Positions 58,289 through 64,000 of a stretch of DNA of 64,000 nucleotides are shown here, in pieces. Position numbers and translations under genes: made by a program. The DNA is taken from the NCBI GenBank assembly GCA_016946835.1, contig JACVTC010000080.1:64001-128000 (forward strand), given 5' to 3'. Position 1 is the stretch's first letter, and every line of letters starts with the position of its first letter. Origin of the DNA: Neocallimastix lanati (nom. inval.). Taxonomy: Eukaryota; Neocallimastigomycota; Neocallimastigomycetes; Neocallimastigales; Neocallimastigaceae. Under the pieces are notes generated by a model that saw only the letters and a program-made list of their open reading frames with translations, was not told the DNA's origin and did not search any database.

Positions 58289-58378
58289 ATATAACTTTTC
58301 CCAATAAGAGATACTGAACCTGGCGTACTTTATCAAATGGTGGAGATATAGGTTTTCTTTGGAGGGGAAGAAGTTATA
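58289..58378. other. GC-richer island with nested inverted repeats
   Basis: The outer arms ATATAACTTTTCCC and GGGGAAGAAGTTATA pair with a two-base bulge. Inside, GAACCT (58316-58321) pairs with AGGTTT (58350-58355), leaving GGCGTACTTTATCAAATGG in the apical part. It is clearly less A/T-rich than its flanks. It could be a small structured RNA or a MITE; no protein frame was recognised. Confidence 0.5.
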
Positions 58379-58524
58379 ATTATTTTACAATAATTATTTT
58401 TTTTTTTTCATTATAAACAAATCATTTTTTTTTTCATATATAAATTATATATATATAATTTGTATATATATAAATTCTTATTAAGAATTATTAAAATTTA
58501 AATTTTAAAATTTAAATAAATAAC

Positions 58525-58567
<43 letters not shown>

Positions 58568-58756
58568 AAAAAAGTGGCTTCATTAGAAATTATTTTAAAA
58601 AAATTAATTGAATTAAAAAAAAAATAGAATCATGCAAGAATTTAATGACAGTATGATAAGGCAGTATCACCTTATGTCATTGTAGAGCATCATTACAATT
58701 ACTGATAAAGATCATCACTTTTTTCAAGATTCCAACAATTATGAAACATGATTATT

Positions 58757-58845
58757 TCATTTAGATTTAATTACAATACCTACTAAAATCACTGTTGAAA
58801 GTAAAACCATAATAACAAATAAAATTAAGAAAATGCTTATCACAA
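58757..58845 (-). pseudogene. possible transmembrane-helix remnant
   Basis: A minus-strand frame reads IVISIFLILFVIMVLLSTVI, then LVGIVIKSK and a stop. It resembles the last membrane span of a receptor, but there is no gene context and it may be chance in A/T-rich sequence. Confidence 0.25.
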
Positions 58846-59040
58846 TTATTTATTTGTAATTTATTATACATTTTTTTAATTTTTAATTTATTTATTCTTT
58901 TATTTTTTATACATTTATTTTTTATTTAATTACTATTTATTTATTAAAAATTTGAAATAAAATATATTTTTAATAAATAAAGAGAAATTAAAAAATAATT
59001 TAAAGTTATTTTGTAAATTAAAAAATATAATAATTTTAGG

Positions 59041-60187
59041 TTAATTTGTAAATTTTTGAAGTTTATTAAATGTAATTTCATTTCCTTCATATTTCCTTTT
59101 TAATTCTTCAATTTCTTTTTGTAAAATATCATTTTCATTTTATAAAATATCATTTTCATTTTGTAAAATATCAGTTTCATTTTTCAATTCATCAATTTGA
59201 TTTTCTAATTCATTAATTTTTTCATCCATAGAAAATAATTTTTGATAATTCTCATACTTTTTAGGTTTCTTTCTACATACTTCAATGGCTCGCTCAATTT
59301 CCTTAATACGTGACAATTTTTCAATAAAATCTTGTGATAAATGGTTAACGGGTACTCAGTTGGATTTCTCTTCTCCTTTGATATTAAACTTTGTCAATTC
59401 ATAAGTAATACATTTTAAAAAGGCAACCCATAAATTTTTATCAATTTTATCATCAAAATCATTTATATCAAATCTTGCGAGTTCAATAATATAAATTTCA
59501 ATATTTTCATATTTTTTATCTATATCTTTACAATTAATATTAAAATTATGGAAAAATTTATGACCATCTTTTTTTTTTTTTTTTTGAGTCTGAATTTATT
59601 TTCATATAAAAAATTTAATGAAATAATTTTTGTTTTATTTACAAATTCATCACTATGGTATAAATTAATAAATTGTTTGAATATGTTGTAAATAATTCTA
59701 GTAAAAAAATTGGAATCATTAAAAACTTGCATTTCCACTAATATTTTTTTTTTTTTTTGGTAAATTTTTATTACGTTTAATTTGTTTAGTTTGTTGGATG
59801 GCTGTTTCAGAATTAGAACTAGAGGCTCCTTGATCGATATTTTGAATATTTATTTTACTTTGGTTACTTTTTATCTCTATATTAATATCTACAATAGGTC
59901 TTTTTTTGGTTAGGATCATATTCACTGAAAAGATTTTCCTTATCTAAAAAATTAATAATTTCATCCTCATTTATATCCAAATTAATTAAATCTTTTAAAA
60001 ATCTTATTGTAATATCTTTATTTCTAGGATTCCCAAATATTGTTTTAAATAATTCATCAATTTTTGAATCATATATTTCAATATCTTGTATTTTATTGGC
60101 TAGATCAATAACATCTTGATCAAAATCTTTTTCTAATTCCTCTCTAATCTTTTTTACTAATTCATTTGTTTCATCTATATTCTCCAT
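59041..60187 (-). pseudogene. PD-(D/E)XK nuclease family protein (Rpn/transposase-like), frameshifted
   Basis: Rpn-type proteins are bacterial DNA nucleases with a PD-(D/E)XK core, also found in gut fungi. The N-terminal frame (60187-59882) has the family start SKIDELFKTIFGNPRNKDIT, then FLKDLINL. The next piece (59925-59719) shows PIVDINIEI with the core Asp region and an Asn/Gln-rich insert. 59738-59520 has VEMQVFND at the E-x-Q strand. The last part (59565-59041) has IYIIELARF, then WVAFLKC, and a coiled coil rich in NEN/ILQ repeats. Frame changes fall at A-runs near 59915, 59750 and 59575; there is also a TGA near 59355 and a TAA near 59150. The core Asp and Glu remain. Homopolymer miscounts could explain the shifts but not the stops. 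Confidence 0.7.
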
Positions 60188-61738
60188 CTTTAAATAACAA
60201 TAATAATGTTTTTACTACTATTACTTTTTTTTACAATATAAATAATAATAAAAAAAAATTAAAAATCAATCCATTTATATAAAAAAATAAAATAATATAA
60301 AAAAATATATATATATATAAAAATCAATTTTATTTATTATATTAAATATTATATCTTTTAAATATATAAAATAATATATATATATATATAAGTATTAATA
60401 TTTAATATAATAAATAAAATCTAAAATAATACGTAATTTTTTACTAATAATATTGAATTTAGTAAAAAGTGTGATGATATTTGAGCTCATTTATGTCATT
60501 TGAATACTAATTGTATAGAGTTTTCTCAAATTTCTTCTAAGTCTTAATTTTCTGATAAACATCAAAATTGAATCATTTTTTTTTAATCAATTATTAGAGA
60601 AAAATATTAGTATAATTGAATAATGTCACAATATAATTCTATTAGAATTATTCAAATACTACATTATCAGGTATATCAAGTATAAAGAAGTTCAAATTAT
60701 ATTATCATTGATGCCATTTAGTAAAATTAATTAATAAAAAAATTTTTTTTTTTTTTTTTGATATTATGATAGTGGCAGGATAATTTAAAACAGAGAATTT
60801 AGAGTTTTTTTCTTTATTTTTTTATCCAATTATTGAATGGATATTTCAATGTTCCAAGACTCAATAAATTGAGATTGTAAACTTGTATTGAAATTATGAT
60901 AGATAATTATCACAAATAACTGACTATAGGTTCTCTAGTTACCAATTTATTATTTTTTTTTTTTTTTTTATTTTTTATTTTTTAATTTTTTTTTAATTTT
61001 GAATTTTTTTGAATTTTTTATTTTTTTTTTAATTTATATATATATATATATTTTTTTAATTTATGTATATATTAATTTTTCCATAATGCTTTTAATTTGT
61101 TATTAATATTTTTCATTAAAATTGTTGAAAATTCAGTGTTACTTGTATTTCTTATAGATTCTAAATTGTTATTACTTTTATATACTTTTTATTTTTTTAT
61201 CTAAAATTATTTTTATTTTTTCAAATTGATAAAATTAATTATTATTTTTTTTTTAATTTTATATATATTATAATTAATTTTTATTTAATTTTACTATTTT
61301 TATTTTATTTATTTATTCTGTTATTATTTTTATTTTTTTTTTTCCTACTTATTTTTTTTTCTTTTTTATATTAAAATATTATATTATAATAAATCAATTC
61401 TCTAATAAAATATTAATAGAAAATATTATTTTATTTACACATTTTTTTATTATATATATTTATTTAATAATGTATTTTTGTTTGTTATAAAAGTAATAGT
61501 AATAATAATAAAACTATAGAAATTAATATGGAAGTATTAATAACATAATTAGCTTTACTTATTGAGACTTACATCTTTTAGATTCTAAAAGAGAAACTAA
61601 TTGTTCTACTGAATATAATTCAATATATTTATAATTTTATAATTTCCAGTAGTATAAGTGAAAATTTTCGTAAGCTTAAATTGGTCAATATTAACATCAT
61701 TATAAATTTTAAGTAACGATTAGGTACATTTTTTAGAT
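60188..61738. other. AT-rich spacer
   Basis: Low-complexity A/T with TA microsatellites (60306-60395) and T-rich tracts (60945-61060). A moderately less A/T-rich part at 60470-60700 gave no readable family. Confidence 0.5.
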
Positions 61739-62192
61739 TTACATTGTTATAAAACAGTAAACACCGCTACTTTTTGTCATTAAAGCCAAAGAGCATGGAC
61801 ATGATTCACACTTTTCATTTATTTGACAGAGTACATTACACCCTTTTAGATGAGTTTTCATTAGAGTTGATAGAAAAAATTCTATAAATTCAGTAATATC
61901 TTTGCAACTTGGAAAACATTTTAATAGATCATCAAAAAAAATTTTTTTTTTTTTTTTATATTTTTCAGAACCAACTACTGAACAAGAATTCTTATAATTA
62001 ACTAAGTTTATATCAGGCATTCATGATTATAATAATCAAAATTTTCATATTCTGATCTTCATTCTTCACTTAAATTATTCATGAAAGCTTCATCATAGGT
62101 AACATATCTTTTTATTCATTTCAAAAACTAATAGAAATAGCATAAGATAAAGTAGAAATAGTTAGAGCTAACAATAAAATAATAAAATTCAT
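61739..62192 (-). pseudogene. small Cys-rich secreted protein, broken
   Basis: It begins at 62192 with a signal peptide (MNFIILLLALTISTLSYA), followed by stops and a frame change between 62135 and 62020. The open part (62020-61739, 93 codons) has nine Cys spaced as in disulfide-rich secreted proteins (FPSCKD, KGCNVLC, EKCESCPCS, VYCF). No family was recognised. A poly(A) run (KKKKK region, about 61941-61958) may be the source of a frame error. The signal peptide and the Cys-rich part are joined by position and strand only. Confidence 0.5.
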
Positions 62193-63244
62193 TTTTTTTT
62201 TTTTTTTTTTTTTTTTTGTTTAATTAAATTAGATAATTGAAATAAAATATATTTTATTAACTATTATTAATTAACAAAATATTTAATAATTTTTTGTTAC
62301 TAAAAAATAAAAATATCATTTTTTAAAATAAAAATAAAATATGAAATAAAGAATTATATTATAATAATTTATATATTAATATATACATTTAATTAAAATT
62401 TATTGATTTTTAAAAAATATATGCAATTTTTTACATATCATAAAATAAAAAAACATTATAAAAAATTAATTAAAATAATTAATTTTAAAAATCAATAAAT
62501 TATAATTACAAATATATATAACTTTATATTAAAAATTTTTAATATATCAAAATAAATTATACTGGTTCATAATTTTTAGGTACTTTTTTTTTTTTTTTTT
62601 TTTTTAATTATAATTTAAATAAATATAAAATATTTTGGTAATTAATAATTGAATAAATAAAAAAAGTTAAAGTTCAAAGTTCACAACAATTGCTGATATA
62701 AAAAAAATATAAAATAATTTATTTATTAAGTATTATTTTTAAACATCGTTTTCAAAAAGATATATTTTTTTAAATATAACTTATAAAAGAAATTTATAAT
62801 TTAAACTCTTTATTAAAGGGTTAAATAATAATATATTTTTTTTTATTTATAAATTAATATTATAAATATAAATATTTAAATATAATTATTTTAAAAAAAG
62901 TTCTTTTAAAATATCAAAATCTTATGAAGAAAATATAAAAGATTTTTAAAATGAAATATACAGCTAATGTGATCCTGTAAGATTATTATATATCGCAAAA
63001 CTAGGAATATTTTTGAATGAACCATTATTTAAATATGAATAAAAAAATAAAAAATCATGAATACATTGTTAATATAAGCGTTATTTGTAAACAGTTTTAT
63101 GCGATAAAAAATAAAAAGTAGTATAATTTTTGGTATAAAGAAATTAAAAATAATACAGGATATATATTTAATTGATATTTAAAGTAAGATTAGATGTGAA
63201 ACAAATAATAATAACCATTTTTTTAAAATTTTAAAATATTTTTG

Positions 63245-63288
<44 letters not shown>

Positions 63289-63324
63289 TATAAAAATAGG
63301 AATTATTATAACAATATAGAATAA
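62193..63324. other. AT-rich spacer
   Basis: Nothing recognised. The right half (62890-63320) may hold unreadable parts of the MULE relic that follows. Confidence 0.45.
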
Positions 63325-63480
63325 ATAATGCGTCAGAATCTTTCAATAATTATTTAAATAATTTATTTTCAAAAAAGCTTTTTTTTTTTTTTATTATAAA
63401 TTCATATAAGCATTAAAACAAGAAGAATCTTTATCTTATAATTGTTATAAAAATGAAAAATACAGAAATTTGGAAAAAAT
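63325..63480 (+). pseudogene. MULE transposase C-terminal relic
   Basis: The translation reads NNASESFNNYLNNLFSKK, then after a T-run LKQEESLSYN, closely following the transposase at 20275-20390. It is interrupted by an expanded T-run and stops. This is the third MULE-derived locus in the window. Confidence 0.7.
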
Positions 63481-63663
63481 ACAAAACTATGGAATACAAA
63501 ACTAATTGATATTTGAAGACTCAGAAATGATATTATTAAATTATGATATATATGTTTAATTTATATAATATAAATAGTGATTTGTAATAAATGACAGAGA
63601 AATGATCAAATGAAAAAAAAAAAAAAAAAAAAAAAAATTATCTGAATTCTATTTTACATAATT

Positions 63664-63752
63664 AATATTAATAGTTAATTTTGTTCAGTTATAGATTTTA
63701 TTAGTTAAAATTATTCTTAGTTAAAAATCTATAACTGTACAAAATTAATATT
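63664..63752. repeat. imperfect palindrome
   Basis: TTTTGTTCAGTTATAGATTT on the left pairs with the complement of AAATCTATAACTGTACAAAA on the right, with further A/T symmetry outside. A partial third arm (ATAACTGTTTATAATTTT) follows near 63860. It looks like a small palindromic element. Confidence 0.6.
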
Positions 63753-63909
63753 ATGATATAGTATATAAATTACATATATATATAAGAATAATTTTAATTA
63801 TTAATATTAATTTTGTAAAATTAATATTAATAGTTAAAATTATTTATAGTTAAAAATCCATAACTGTTTATAATTTTAATATTTTTTTATAAAAAAATTT
63901 AATTTAAAA

Positions 63910-63952
<43 letters not shown>

Positions 63953-64000
63953 TATATCTTTATCATTAAATATTTCTATATAAATATCTTAGAATTATTT

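Overview
The window comes from an extremely AT-rich eukaryotic genome, full of poly(A)/poly(T) tracts and simple repeats, with short GT-AG introns. The gene content fits an anaerobic gut fungus (Neocallimastigomycota): a secreted leucine-rich-repeat (LRR) protein with a hevein-type chitin-binding domain, a plant-type LRR membrane protein with one exon per repeat, remains of a Thr-rich secreted-enzyme linker, a PD-(D/E)XK (Rpn-type) nuclease relic, and intronless bacterial-looking membrane proteins. This placement is inferred from content and composition only.

Layout. 1-885: a decayed solo LTR (minus strand) matching the 3' LTR at about 56406-57285. 885-1612: a minisatellite around a tRNA-Arg(UCU)-like relic. 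1574-8816: a block of broken genes of nucleocytoplasmic large DNA virus type: a three-domain mRNA capping enzyme, a uracil-DNA glycosylase and an Rpb2-type RNA polymerase subunit. A partial second copy of the capping gene lies inside the polymerase gene. 9774-14250: two nested LINEs with a visible target-site duplication. 14790-17221: intact LRR-CBM18 gene (8 exons). 18245-21666: a full-length MULE DNA transposon with terminal inverted repeats and an 8-bp target duplication, its transposase broken. 22-25 kb: MULE and LINE relics and hairpins. 26284-29386: intact LRR membrane protein gene (11 exons). 30-35 kb: LINE 3' fragment, HECT ubiquitin-ligase relic, Ty3/gypsy relic. 38955-42980: two intronless paralogous four-span membrane proteins. 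47410-57285: two larger Ty3/gypsy relics (one with an internal inversion, one with its 3' LTR), separated by a phospholipase C-like pseudogene, a LINE relic and a Thr-rich linker relic. 57560-58378: clustered hairpins. 59041-62192: Rpn-type nuclease pseudogene and a small Cys-rich secreted-protein relic. The rest is AT-rich sequence without recognisable genes.

Only four protein genes look intact: the two LRR genes and the two membrane-protein paralogues. Nearly everything else is mobile DNA or decayed insertions. The most unusual item is the viral block at 1.5-8.8 kb. Its two largest genes encode transcription machinery of a cytoplasmic DNA virus, and the decay pattern shows an old integration. 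No complete undescribed system was found; the viral block, the structured GC-richer islands and the in-place inversion in a gypsy integrase are the best leads.
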